A stretch of DNA of 64,000 bases. Origin: Yersinia similis (GTDB lineage Bacteria > Pseudomonadota > Gammaproteobacteria > Enterobacterales > Enterobacteriaceae). Of this stretch, positions 37,881 to 45,565 are shown piece after piece. Both the position numbers and the translations under genes were made by a program. The notes under the pieces were generated by a model. That model was given only the letters and a program-made list of their open reading frames with translations, had not been told where the DNA came from and did no database searches. The stretch's first letter is position 1. The number at the start of each line of letters is the position of its first letter. The DNA lies in assembly GCF_001053095.1 (NCBI RefSeq), contig NZ_CGBP01000023.1, forward strand, positions 1-64,000, in the 5' to 3' direction.

Positions 37881-40004
37881 ATGAAGCAGTTTACGGATCG
37901 GCAGATGGTTAAAATCCGCCAGCGCGTTGTACTACAACCGGAAATGATCGTACTACAACCGGAAATGACCGTACAGCAACCGGAAATGACCGTGCGGCAA
38001 CCGGAAATGACCGTACAGCAACCGGAAATGACCGTGCGGCAACCGGAGATTATTGCCACGCTGATCGCCGATAATCAGGTGGTTTTAGAGACCGACACAC
38101 TGGTGCCCGCCACCGGTATCGCCACCTGGAATCATTACTATTATTGCCCTGAGCATGGTGTCCAGTTGGTATGGGATCGCTTTTCACCTCAAGCACACCG
38201 CTGTCCGGTAGATGATCATCTTTTTAGCGGCGAACCCTACGACGGTGCCTGGTGGCGGGCATTAAATGGTTTGAACGCCAAAGCCTGCAATCAACTGGGC
38301 TTGCTGTGGCAATTAACCGGAGAAATACGTTACTTCGATAAGGTGCGGGACATTCTGATGAGTTATGCCCGCTACTACCCTGACTATGAAGTCCACGGTG
38401 GTATTCCTTATAACGGGCCGGGTAAGGCGAATGCACAGACCCTGTGTGAGGCAAACTGCCTCCTTGATTTTGCCTTGGGCTATGACTTTATCGCTGATAC
38501 GCTCAGCCAGGAGCAACGTGATTGTATTGCTGAACGCTTATTGCGGGTGGGCGCTGATTTCTTGATGCAACACCGTACCCGTCAGTTGCATAATCATGAA
38601 GTTAAAATCAGTAGCGCTATCGCGGTTATTGGCCTGATCCTTGAAGAGGAACACTACATTGAGTTTGCGGTTAACGCAGATTACGGCCTGCGCTATCAGT
38701 TGGAGCATGGCTTATTCAATGAAGGGCTATGGTTTGAAGGCTCGGTGCATTATCACTTTTATGCACTGCAAGGTTTTTGGTCATTTGAAAAACTGGCGGC
38801 AGGTAGCCGCTATAGCCTACTGGCTCTGCCCTATTACCGCGACATGCTCAGCTTCCCGCTCAAGTTGCTGATGCCTGATGGCACATTCCCGCGTATTAAT
38901 GATTGTACCGCCGGTCAAGAACAGCTTAATCATGCGCATCTGTATGAATTTGCTTATCAGATCTACGGTAATAGTGAATATGCGGCGGCCCTGCAACATA
39001 TTTATCGCCAGCAACCCCGTTTAAATCTGGATGCACTGCTGTATGGGGCTGACGCATTACCACTGCAAATTATTGATGTCATCCCGACCGATACACTACA
39101 TGCACCAGATTGCGGATTAACCATCCTACGCCAACCACAGGCTAGCCGGGCATTGTTGATAAAACACAGCCCGTATGGCGGCGAGCATGATCATTATGAT
39201 CGGCTGAATTTGATTCTGTTTGACGGCGGCCACGAAGTCCTACCCGATTTAGGCACCACCGGTTATGGCGCACAGTTGCATTATGGTTACTACAAAAACA
39301 GCGCCACTCACAATACGCTTAGTATCAACCAAGAAAATCAACCTCCTGCGGTGCCTTACATCCGCCACTGGCATCAGGCAGCAAACTTCAGTTGGCTGGA
39401 TACCGAGGTCGATTGGAGTCAAACAGCGCCTAAGTTGGACAGCCATACCCGCGTGCAGTGGGATGAAGAGTCTTATCGTGATGTTAAATTCCGCCGCCGT
39501 ATTTTATGGCTGGAAGATACGGTTATCGATATTAGCAATATCGCTAATCCCCATCAGCAACAGTGGGACTGGACGCTATATATCGATGGAGCCGCGACAG
39601 AACAGAAAGGTGAAATGGCGTCCTTCGGTGACAGCGGCCCGATGCAGTATGTGCATCAGGTGACCGCCCAACCACTGAACGGGGTGATTTCGTGCCGTTA
39701 CCAAACCACAGCACGCCCACTGACACTTTGGTTAGCCGCTGATGCCACGCTATTTCAAGGGCTGGCCCCGGCGAATCCGTCGGTACGTGATCTCAGCTAC
39801 CTGATGTTACGCAACCAACAACCAGAGGCTCAGGTAACCTGTGTTTTTGACTTGAATGACAGTAACCCGTTACTGCACGTTGAGGTGAAAACTAACGGTG
39901 AAACATTATCGATAGAATTAACCCGCCAACAGCAGACCATGCGGATAAACATTCCTTTAACCAGCAACCAACTGCCGCAATTTAGCCAGGCGTATCCATC
40001 TTAG
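37881..40004 (+). CDS. Heparinase II/III-family polysaccharide lyase (PL15/PL17-like) with N-terminal heptad repeats
   Basis: This large lyase-like protein has 707 residues and no signal peptide, so it is predicted cytoplasmic. The N-terminus contains six copies of a seven-residue repeat of the type VxQPEMT (17-58). Next come the alpha/alpha-toroid domain (about 100-400; QLHNHEVKI near 236 and FEGSVHYHFYALQGF near 287) and the C-terminal heparinase II/III beta-sandwich (GGEHDHYDRL at about 433-442, LPDLGTTGYG, NSATHNTLSI). The GGEHDHYDRL...DLGTTGYG pattern resembles exolytic alginate lyases of family PL15. It probably finishes degradation of imported oligouronides. A terminator follows. Confidence 0.82.
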   Translation: MKQFTDRQMVKIRQRVVLQPEMIVLQPEMTVQQPEMTVRQPEMTVQQPEMTVRQPEIIATLIADNQVVLETDTLVPATGIATWNHYYYCPEHGVQLVWDRFSPQAHRCPVDDHLFSGEPYDGAWWRALNGLNAKACNQLGLLWQLTGEIRYFDKVRDILMSYARYYPDYEVHGGIPYNGPGKANAQTLCEANCLLDFALGYDFIADTLSQEQRDCIAERLLRVGADFLMQHRTRQLHNHEVKISSAIAVIGLILEEEHYIEFAVNADYGLRYQLEHGLFNEGLWFEGSVHYHFYALQGFWSFEKLAAGSRYSLLALPYYRDMLSFPLKLLMPDGTFPRINDCTAGQEQLNHAHLYEFAYQIYGNSEYAAALQHIYRQQPRLNLDALLYGADALPLQIIDVIPTDTLHAPDCGLTILRQPQASRALLIKHSPYGGEHDHYDRLNLILFDGGHEVLPDLGTTGYGAQLHYGYYKNSATHNTLSINQENQPPAVPYIRHWHQAANFSWLDTEVDWSQTAPKLDSHTRVQWDEESYRDVKFRRRILWLEDTVIDISNIANPHQQQWDWTLYIDGAATEQKGEMASFGDSGPMQYVHQVTAQPLNGVISCRYQTTARPLTLWLAADATLFQGLAPANPSVRDLSYLMLRNQQPEAQVTCVFDLNDSNPLLHVEVKTNGETLSIELTRQQQTMRINIPLTSNQLPQFSQAYPS
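37929..38054 (+). repeat. 21-bp minisatellite (6 units) encoding VxQPEMT heptads
   Basis: Six perfect-length 21-bp units run in frame through codons 17-58. The variable second codon alternates L, L, Q, R, Q, R, and units 3-4 and 5-6 form a duplicated 42-bp higher-order unit. The last unit ends PEII. The near-identity of units at the DNA level indicates recent expansion and likely copy-number variation. Confidence 0.95.
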
Positions 40005-40019
40005 CTAGGTGTATCTATC

Positions 40020-40043
40020 GCGGGGCCGCTTTTGCCCCGCTTC
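40020..40043 (+). terminator. Probable terminator after the heparinase-family gene
   Basis: The stem GCGGGGC-cgctttt-GCCCCGC is followed by TTCT, 16 bp past the stop codon. The T run is short, so efficiency is uncertain. Confidence 0.55.
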
Positions 40044-40062
40044 TCCGACTTCGTCTACTATC

Positions 40063-40116
40063 TGTTTTCTTCTCTTACACTGTTTTCTTCTCTTATACTG
40101 TCTGCTTCCCCTCTAC
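40063..40116. repeat. 18-bp tandem repeat (3 units) at the right edge of the uronate locus
   Basis: TGTTTTCTTCTCTTACAC, TGTTTTCTTCTCTTATAC and the more diverged TGTCTGCTTCCCCTCTAC are head to tail. The pyrimidine-rich repeat lies between the heparinase-family gene and yhbQ. Confidence 0.85.
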
Positions 40117-40267
40117 TGTCTTCCGCCTACGGCACTCGGCCCTTCATCCACTCGCTATACTCTCGTGGCATTAACCCAATTTGCTGCTGGCAGATAAAAA
40201 GTCAGGATGCAATGCGTTGTTCCAGTGATAACATGCGGAACCGTTACCCTCGGACTGGAACAAGATT

Positions 40268-40561
40268 ATGTCAGACAGCCTTTGGCATCTCTATTTGCTG
40301 CGTACCTCCAGCGGCATGCTCTATACCGGCATTACCACCAATGTAGCACGGCGGTTAGCACAGCATCAGGCGGGGAAAGGGGCAAAAGCGCTACGGGGCA
40401 AAGGGGAGTTAACGTTGGTCTTTCATTGTGAAGCTGGCGACCATTCGACTGCCTTAAAACTGGAGTACCAAGTCAAGCAGCTCAGTAAACAGCAAAAAGA
40501 AAAGCTGGTGATTAACCAGCCTTCCTCGTTAATGCCGTTATTGACAGTAAAACCGAATTAA
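40268..40561 (+). CDS. yhbQ: GIY-YIG nuclease superfamily protein YhbQ
   Basis: This is a 97-residue single-domain GIY-YIG protein of the UPF0213 group. The family core is [36 protein letters not shown], in which LYTGIT fills the YIG position and R is the catalytic arginine. In E. coli YhbQ is a small DNA-damage-linked nuclease. It marks the right boundary of the inserted uronate locus, since yhbP and yhbQ are neighbours in E. coli. It converges with yhbS. Confidence 0.92.
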   Translation: MSDSLWHLYLLRTSSGMLYTGITTNVARRLAQHQAGKGAKALRGKGELTLVFHCEAGDHSTALKLEYQVKQLSKQQKEKLVINQPSSLMPLLTVKPN

Positions 40562-40579
40562 CGGCCCAACATATTGCTG

Positions 40580-41083
40580 CTAAAAGCGATTGAACGGGGC
40601 AGAGAACACCACTTCACCTTCGGCATTAACCAGCGTATCTTCTGCCAGTGCATATATCTGGAAAGCCTCTTCGCTACCGGGCCAACGGCAGGTTAGTTGA
40701 TGGCGGGCTGCCGGTACAAAACCAAAACGTGAGTAGTAAGCTGGCGCACCTAGCACCACCACAGCGGCATAACCGAACTCATTCAGGGCATCAAGGCCCT
40801 CATACACCAACTTTTCACCCAAGCCCTGCCGACGCAAGCCCTCCTCCACGGCCAGTGGTGCCAATGCGACCCATTGGCGATCTTCACCACCGACCTCAAC
40901 CGGGCTGAACGCCGCATAGCCGATAACAACACCTTCATCGTCAGTCGCCACAACCCCAAGCGTCAGCAAGCCATCTTCACGCAGTTGTTGTACCAGCTCC
41001 GCTTCATCATCCTGCTGGAATGCCCGACGCAGTAAAGCATCGATCCCCGGAGCATCGACCGGAATTTCAACCCGGATCAACAC
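40580..41083 (-). CDS. yhbS: GNAT family N-acetyltransferase YhbS
   Basis: This 167-residue acetyltransferase has the acetyl-CoA loop RRQGLGEKLVYEGLDAL and the downstream VVVLGAPAYYSRFGFVPA typical of the YhbS group, plus the GYAAFSPVEV strand. In E. coli it has been proposed to influence translation or RNA-linked regulation, but the acceptor is not settled. The start overlaps the end of ubiT by 7 bp, so the two are cotranscribed leftward. Confidence 0.9.
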   Translation of the reverse strand: MLIRVEIPVDAPGIDALLRRAFQQDDEAELVQQLREDGLLTLGVVATDDEGVVIGYAAFSPVEVGGEDRQWVALAPLAVEEGLRRQGLGEKLVYEGLDALNEFGYAAVVVLGAPAYYSRFGFVPAARHQLTCRWPGSEEAFQIYALAEDTLVNAEGEVVFSAPFNRF

Positions 41084-41598
41084 GATGCTAACCCGCGGGA
41101 AGTTGCCACCACGCCCTCTTGCTGACCCGCTTCGATAAACTCAGCCAACTGTTGCAAACCGACACGCAGTAGTGTCGGCATCGATTCCAAATCAATGGCA
41201 TCCATTAAGTTTTTAACATACAGGCCCAATTCGGTATCCCCTTCAATACGTAACCGGCGCTGGAAAAACAGCGTATCCGGATCTTCTTTACGGGCAGCGA
41301 TCAAGATCAGATCGTTGGCATCACCACTAAAGCTGACATCGGCGTCAGCCTGTTGGCTCACGAGCAGCTTGCCATTTTCTACCGTCACAAACCATTGTAA
41401 CGCAAGGTCACTGACCTCGATTTTTAACCAACGAGACTCAAGAAACGCCAACTCACCGTCCAGCAGAGCCTGACGGAATTGCCAGTCCAGCATGTGTTCT
41501 AGTACCTGACGCTGCAAGGCAAATGGTGTGACTTTTAATGGACCTCGTAGCAGCGCCGGCCCTTGACGCACAAGATGTGCTCGTAGTTTTCCCAACAC
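41077..41598 (-). CDS. ubiT: Anaerobic ubiquinone biosynthesis accessory factor UbiT (SCP2 domain)
   Basis: UbiT is an SCP2 lipid-binding protein needed for oxygen-independent ubiquinone synthesis with UbiU and UbiV; it probably binds the prenylated quinone intermediates. The domain is seen in LTPFAL-like TPFALQRQVLEHMLDWQFRQAL and ARKEDPDTLFFQRRLRIEGDTELGLYVKNLMD. I choose a GTG start at 41598 (VLGKLRAHLV), 173 residues, because AAGGAG lies just upstream and the E. coli protein begins at this position. The longer frame to 41679 adds 27 unrelated residues. It is divergent from ubiU. Confidence 0.92.
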   Translation of the reverse strand: MLGKLRAHLVRQGPALLRGPLKVTPFALQRQVLEHMLDWQFRQALLDGELAFLESRWLKIEVSDLALQWFVTVENGKLLVSQQADADVSFSGDANDLILIAARKEDPDTLFFQRRLRIEGDTELGLYVKNLMDAIDLESMPTLLRVGLQQLAEFIEAGQQEGVVATSRGLASC

Positions 41599-41778
41599 AG
41601 GCGGTGACTCCTTGTAATCCTGAATAAAATGATAGCACTGAATAAAATGACAATGCCAAGTACGGCTATTCTGCCACATTGCTAACCTATGAAAATGGGC
41701 TATATCGACAAATTTTGCATCAGAACATCTTCAGATGTATTGCTAAATATCAGAAGAATGTCACCAATGCGAAAGAAA

Positions 41779-41792
41779 CTGCCTTAAATCAA
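41779..41792. promoter_or_regulatory. Candidate FNR site between ubiT and ubiU
   Basis: CTGCC-TTAA-ATCAA has one perfect FNR half-site and a weak partner (7 of 10). It lies in the 315-bp divergent region (41599-41913), where an anaerobic promoter would be expected for ubiTUV. Nothing else is recognisable in that stretch. Confidence 0.35.
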
Positions 41793-41913
41793 GGTGCGAT
41801 GTGAAGAGGTTAACTAAAATTACCGCTGGATAAAATACCAAGATCATCTATGCCCCCACATCTGCAACTTGAATTTGCAACTTGAAGCATGAGGGGTATA
41901 TCAGGGAAATTCT

Positions 41914-42909
41914 ATGGAGCTGCTGTGTCCTGCGGGTAACTTACCTGCATTAAAGGCCGCAATCGACAATGGTGCCGATGCGGTTTATATCGGTTTGAAA
42001 GATGATACTAACGCCCGCCATTTTGCTGGCCTCAATTTCACCGATAAAAAGCTACAAGAAGCCGTTAACTACGTTCATAGCCGTAAACGTAAATTACATA
42101 TCGCCATTAACACTTTCGCCCACCCTGACGGCTATGCACGCTGGCAACGGGCGGTGGATATGGCCGCGCAACTTGGGGCTGATGCGCTGATACTGGCAGA
42201 CCTGGCGATGCTGGAATATGCCGCTGAACGTTATCCGCAGGTTGAGCGCCATGTCTCGGTACAAGCTTCCGCCACCAACGATGAAGCCATCCGCTTTTAT
42301 CAACGCCATTTCGATGTCGCGCGAGTAGTATTACCGCGTGTGCTCTCAATGCATCAGGTAAAGCAGTTATCGCGTACCAGCCCGGTTCCGCTGGAAGTCT
42401 TTGCTTTTGGTAGTTTGTGTATTATGGCTGAAGGCCGTTGCTATCTTTCTTCCTATTTGACCGGTGAATCACCCAATACCGTGGGGGCCTGCTCACCCGC
42501 ACGCTTTGTCCGTTGGCAACAAACCCCACAAGGGATGGAATCCCGCCTAAACAACGTGTTGATCGACCGCTACGAAGACAATGAGAATGCCGGTTATCCT
42601 ACGCTGTGCAAAGGCCGCTATCGAGTAGATGGCCAGCTCTACCATGCACTGGAAGAACCGACCAGCCTGAATACACTTACGCTATTACCCGAGTTATTTG
42701 CTGCCAATATTGCCTCAGTAAAAATTGAAGGACGCCAGCGCAGCCCTGCCTATGTCAGTCAGGTTGCCAAAGTCTGGCGACAGGCAATTGACCTCTATCA
42801 GGCTAATCCGGCGCAATTTACCGCCAAAGCAGAATGGATGGAGCAACTGGGCGCAATGTCCGAAGGTACCCAGACAACACTGGGCGCTTATCATCGTAAG
42901 TGGCAGTAG
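41914..42909 (+). CDS. ubiU: Ubiquinone biosynthesis protein UbiU (U32 family, Fe-S)
   Basis: UbiU forms a heterodimer with UbiV that hydroxylates ubiquinone precursors without oxygen, taking the oxygen atom from prephenate. It is a peptidase-U32-like protein of 331 residues. The four [4Fe-4S] ligands C169, C176, C193 and C232 are present at the E. coli positions (LCIMAEGRCYLSSY, VGACSPARF, PTLCKGRY). The N-terminus ELLCPAGNLPALKAAIDNGADAVYIG is diagnostic. It is followed by ubiV with an 11-bp gap. Confidence 0.96.
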   Translation: MELLCPAGNLPALKAAIDNGADAVYIGLKDDTNARHFAGLNFTDKKLQEAVNYVHSRKRKLHIAINTFAHPDGYARWQRAVDMAAQLGADALILADLAMLEYAAERYPQVERHVSVQASATNDEAIRFYQRHFDVARVVLPRVLSMHQVKQLSRTSPVPLEVFAFGSLCIMAEGRCYLSSYLTGESPNTVGACSPARFVRWQQTPQGMESRLNNVLIDRYEDNENAGYPTLCKGRYRVDGQLYHALEEPTSLNTLTLLPELFAANIASVKIEGRQRSPAYVSQVAKVWRQAIDLYQANPAQFTAKAEWMEQLGAMSEGTQTTLGAYHRKWQ

Positions 42910-42920
42910 CCGGAGGAAAT

Positions 42921-43799
42921 ATGAAGTACGCCTTAGGCGCAGTACTCTATTACTGGCCAAAGACTGAGATTGAAACCTTTTATCAAGCGGCCGCCAACAG
43001 CAGTGCCGATATTATTTATCTGGGCGAAAATGTCTGTACTAAGCGCCGTGAAATGAAGGTCGGTGACTGGTTGGCATTAGCCAAAGCCGTCGCAAGCAGC
43101 GGCAAACAAGTGGTGATTTCTACGCTGGCGCTGTTACAGGCACCGTCCGAATTGAATGAACTGAAACGTTATGTGGAGAATGGCGAGTTTTTACTGGAAG
43201 CCAATGACCTCGGTGCGGTGAATATGGCCGCCGAGCGCGGACTACCGTTTGTCGCTGGCCACGCACTGAATTGCTACAACGCCTATACCCTGCGCATTTT
43301 ACACCGTCAGGGCATGATACGTTGGTGTATGCCAGTTGAGCTGTCCCGTGACTGGTTGAGAAATGTACTGCAACAGTGCGACGAATTAGGATTTCGTCAT
43401 CAATTTGAAGTTGAAGTTCTGAGTTACGGTCATCTGCCTCTGGCGTATTCCGCCCGTTGCTTTACCGCTCGCTCAGAAGACCGCGCCAAAGATGAGTGCG
43501 AAACCTGCTGCATTAAATATCCACAAGGGCGCAAGGTGATGTCACAAGAAGACCAACAGGTCTTCATCCTAAACGGTATTCAGACCCAAAGTGGCTACTG
43601 CTATAACCTCGGCAATGATCTGATCTCAATGCAGGGGTTGGTGGATATCATCCGTCTTTCGCCACAAGGCCCTGAGACCCTTAGCGTTATCGATCAATTC
43701 CGTGCTAACGAACAGGGTCTGTCACCGCTACCTGTAGCCAATAAAGCAGATTGTAACGGCTACTGGCATCGTGTTGCCGGGTTAGAACTGGTGTCGTAA
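42921..43799 (+). CDS. ubiV: Ubiquinone biosynthesis protein UbiV (U32 family, Fe-S)
   Basis: UbiV is the partner of UbiU in anaerobic ubiquinone hydroxylation. It has 292 residues from the ATG at 42921 (MKYALGAVLYYWPK), preceded by GGAGG. An in-frame start 21 bp upstream overlaps ubiU and is rejected. The cluster cysteines are C39 (GENVCTKRR) and those of ARCFTARSEDRAKDECETCC. Length equals E. coli. A GC hairpin without a clear T run follows the gene. Confidence 0.96.
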   Translation: MKYALGAVLYYWPKTEIETFYQAAANSSADIIYLGENVCTKRREMKVGDWLALAKAVASSGKQVVISTLALLQAPSELNELKRYVENGEFLLEANDLGAVNMAAERGLPFVAGHALNCYNAYTLRILHRQGMIRWCMPVELSRDWLRNVLQQCDELGFRHQFEVEVLSYGHLPLAYSARCFTARSEDRAKDECETCCIKYPQGRKVMSQEDQQVFILNGIQTQSGYCYNLGNDLISMQGLVDIIRLSPQGPETLSVIDQFRANEQGLSPLPVANKADCNGYWHRVAGLELVS

Positions 43800-43820
43800 A
43801 CGGCCTTGCCTTATAAAGCA

Positions 43821-43854
43821 ATAACAGGGAGATCATCACTGACCTCCCTGTTAT
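43821..43854 (+). terminator. Possible terminator after ubiV
   Basis: An 11-bp perfect stem, ATAACAGGGAG with CTCCCTGTTAT, lies 21 bp past the ubiV stop, but no T run follows, so it may be only an mRNA-stabilising hairpin. Confidence 0.5.
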
Positions 43855-43889
43855 TCATACTTATTAACTCTTAATCACAGCGGCACTTT

Positions 43890-43929
43890 ATAGACCAAAG
43901 ATGTACCCGATAGACTAAAGATGTGCCCG
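43890..43929. repeat. 20-bp tandem duplication after ubiV
   Basis: ATAGACCAAAGATGTACCCG is followed directly by ATAGACTAAAGATGTGCCCG (two differences). It lies in the 622-bp gene-free space between ubiV and yhbW (43800-44421), which otherwise holds a hairpin and a diverged ERIC element. Confidence 0.85.
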
Positions 43930-44233
43930 CGAAAAAATGTCTACCCTTTGGCTGAGTCAGATACCCCACCATCTAAAACTTTATACAACGTAATCACATT
44001 GGTTGAGATCCTCCGGTTTAGCGAAAATGTCACTGAAGGTGAAGAGGATTGATCACAAGTGACAAGAATGAACGCCACAAACAACAGGGGAAATAACCTT
44101 TTCTTCTTCGTAGGCTCACTCGTCTTTTAATCGCCGCATTTATTCCCCCTTCAGCAACGGTTATTTAGATTATGCTGCCAGAGTAATAGCCTCATGTTTT
44201 ACGTCATTTTTGGTGAGTCAATTAATGCGGCTA

Positions 44234-44350
44234 TATACCCTAAATAATGCGGGTTACAGGAAGGCGGCAAGCGAGATAATCCCGATAAGTTTACATAAGT
44301 AAGTGATTCGGGTAAGTGTGCGCAGATAATAATCCTGTATTTTCAAGTAC
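44234..44350. repeat. Diverged ERIC element upstream of yhbW
   Basis: The left end TATACCC...GGGTTACAG and the core (CCCGATAAGTTTACATAAG, then TAAGTGATTCGGGTAAGTG) match ERIC. The right end is only partly preserved (CCTGTATTTTCAAG), so the right boundary is approximate. Confidence 0.65.
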
Positions 44351-44421
44351 TAACCTACAACTTCAAGTACCAACAAGAAGATAATGCGTTCGCCCTTCAA
44401 GCGACTCGATATAAGGTTAAG

Positions 44422-45477
44422 ATGGACGATTCTATGATTGATAACACCAGTTCTGTAGTCGATAAAAATACTGTCCCCCTTTCTGTGCTCGATTTATCCC
44501 CGATAGCACAGGGTAAAACAGCACGGGATGCATTTCATGCTTCACTGGATTTAGCACAACATGCTGAAAAATGGGGATATCAGCGCTACTGGCTCGCTGA
44601 ACACCACAATATGACCGGTATCGCCAGCGCGGCGACTTCGGTGCTGATCGGCTATATTGCAGGTGGCACGAATAAGATCCGCGTCGGCTCTGGTGGTGTC
44701 ATGCTGCCGAACCATTCACCGCTGGTGATTGCTGAGCAGTTCGGTACTCTCGCGTCGCTCTATCCTGACCGTATCGATCTCGGTTTGGGCCGTGCACCCG
44801 GTAGCGATCAACGCACCATGATGGCGTTACGTCGTCATCTCTCTGGTGAGGTGGATAACTTCCCAGCCGATGTGCATGAACTGCAGAATTACTTTGCCGA
44901 GGTACAGCCGGGGCAAGCAGTACAAGCAGTTCCAGGTCAGGGGCTGCATGTTCCGCTGTGGCTGCTAGGCTCCAGTCTGTATAGCGCACAACTGGCCGCC
45001 GCTATGGGCCTGCCGTTTGCCTTTGCCTCACATTTCGCCCCGGATATGTTGTTGCAGGCACTCTCGCTATACCGTGAGAACTTTAAACCATCCGCTCAAT
45101 GGCCAAAACCCTATGCCATTGTCTGCGTAAACGTGGTCGCGGCAGATAGCGAGCGCGATGCACGCTTCCTGTTTACCTCGATGCAGCAACAATTTGTAAG
45201 CCTGCGCCGAGGGACACCGGGTCAGTTACCGCCACCGGTGGATAATATGGAGGCAATTTGCTCGCCAGCGGAACAGTTTGGTGTTGATCAGGCGCTGCGC
45301 TTATCCATCGTCGGTGATAAAAGTAAAGTACGCCATGGGCTTCAGTCACTATTACGGGAAACACAGGCTGACGAATTGATGATTAATGGCCAAATTTTTG
45401 ATCATCAAGCACGGCTGTATTCCTTTGAAACCGTTGCCAGCTTACAGCAAGATTTGATGCATACCCCGCGCCTGTAA
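44422..45477 (+). CDS. yhbW: Luciferase-like flavin-dependent monooxygenase YhbW
   Basis: This 351-residue LLM-class (bacterial luciferase-like) TIM-barrel protein is presumed to use FMNH2 and oxygen on an unknown substrate. Family blocks are [63 protein letters not shown] and PVWLLGSS-like [17 protein letters not shown]. It matches E. coli YhbW throughout, with a slightly longer N-terminus; an ATG four codons in is an alternative start. It converges with deaD across a bidirectional terminator. Confidence 0.92.
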   Translation: MDDSMIDNTSSVVDKNTVPLSVLDLSPIAQGKTARDAFHASLDLAQHAEKWGYQRYWLAEHHNMTGIASAATSVLIGYIAGGTNKIRVGSGGVMLPNHSPLVIAEQFGTLASLYPDRIDLGLGRAPGSDQRTMMALRRHLSGEVDNFPADVHELQNYFAEVQPGQAVQAVPGQGLHVPLWLLGSSLYSAQLAAAMGLPFAFASHFAPDMLLQALSLYRENFKPSAQWPKPYAIVCVNVVAADSERDARFLFTSMQQQFVSLRRGTPGQLPPPVDNMEAICSPAEQFGVDQALRLSIVGDKSKVRHGLQSLLRETQADELMINGQIFDHQARLYSFETVASLQQDLMHTPRL

Positions 45478-45508
45478 TATCGCAGGCAGACACAAATTGC
45501 AACCATAA

Positions 45509-45534
45509 AAAAACCAGCCCGAAGGCTGGTTTTT
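45509..45534. terminator. Bidirectional terminator between yhbW and deaD
   Basis: AAAAACCAGCC-cgaa-GGCTGGTTTTT forms a stable stem with a tetraloop and has T runs on both strands, serving the two convergent genes. Confidence 0.85.
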
Positions 45535-45565
45535 ACGTTTAATCATCAGAGATGACTAAGCGAAC

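Noticed and set aside
37829-38059. Minus-strand frame of repeated Ile-Ser-Gly-Cys units opposite the heptad array
   Set aside because: It is the reverse reading of the 21-bp repeat. The repeat length keeps all frames open, there is no ribosome-binding site, and the plus-strand frame continues into a conserved enzyme.
30686-40004. Transposon or prophage origin of the uronate locus
   Set aside because: No transposase, integrase, tRNA junction or matching terminal repeats were found; the edge repeats differ in sequence.
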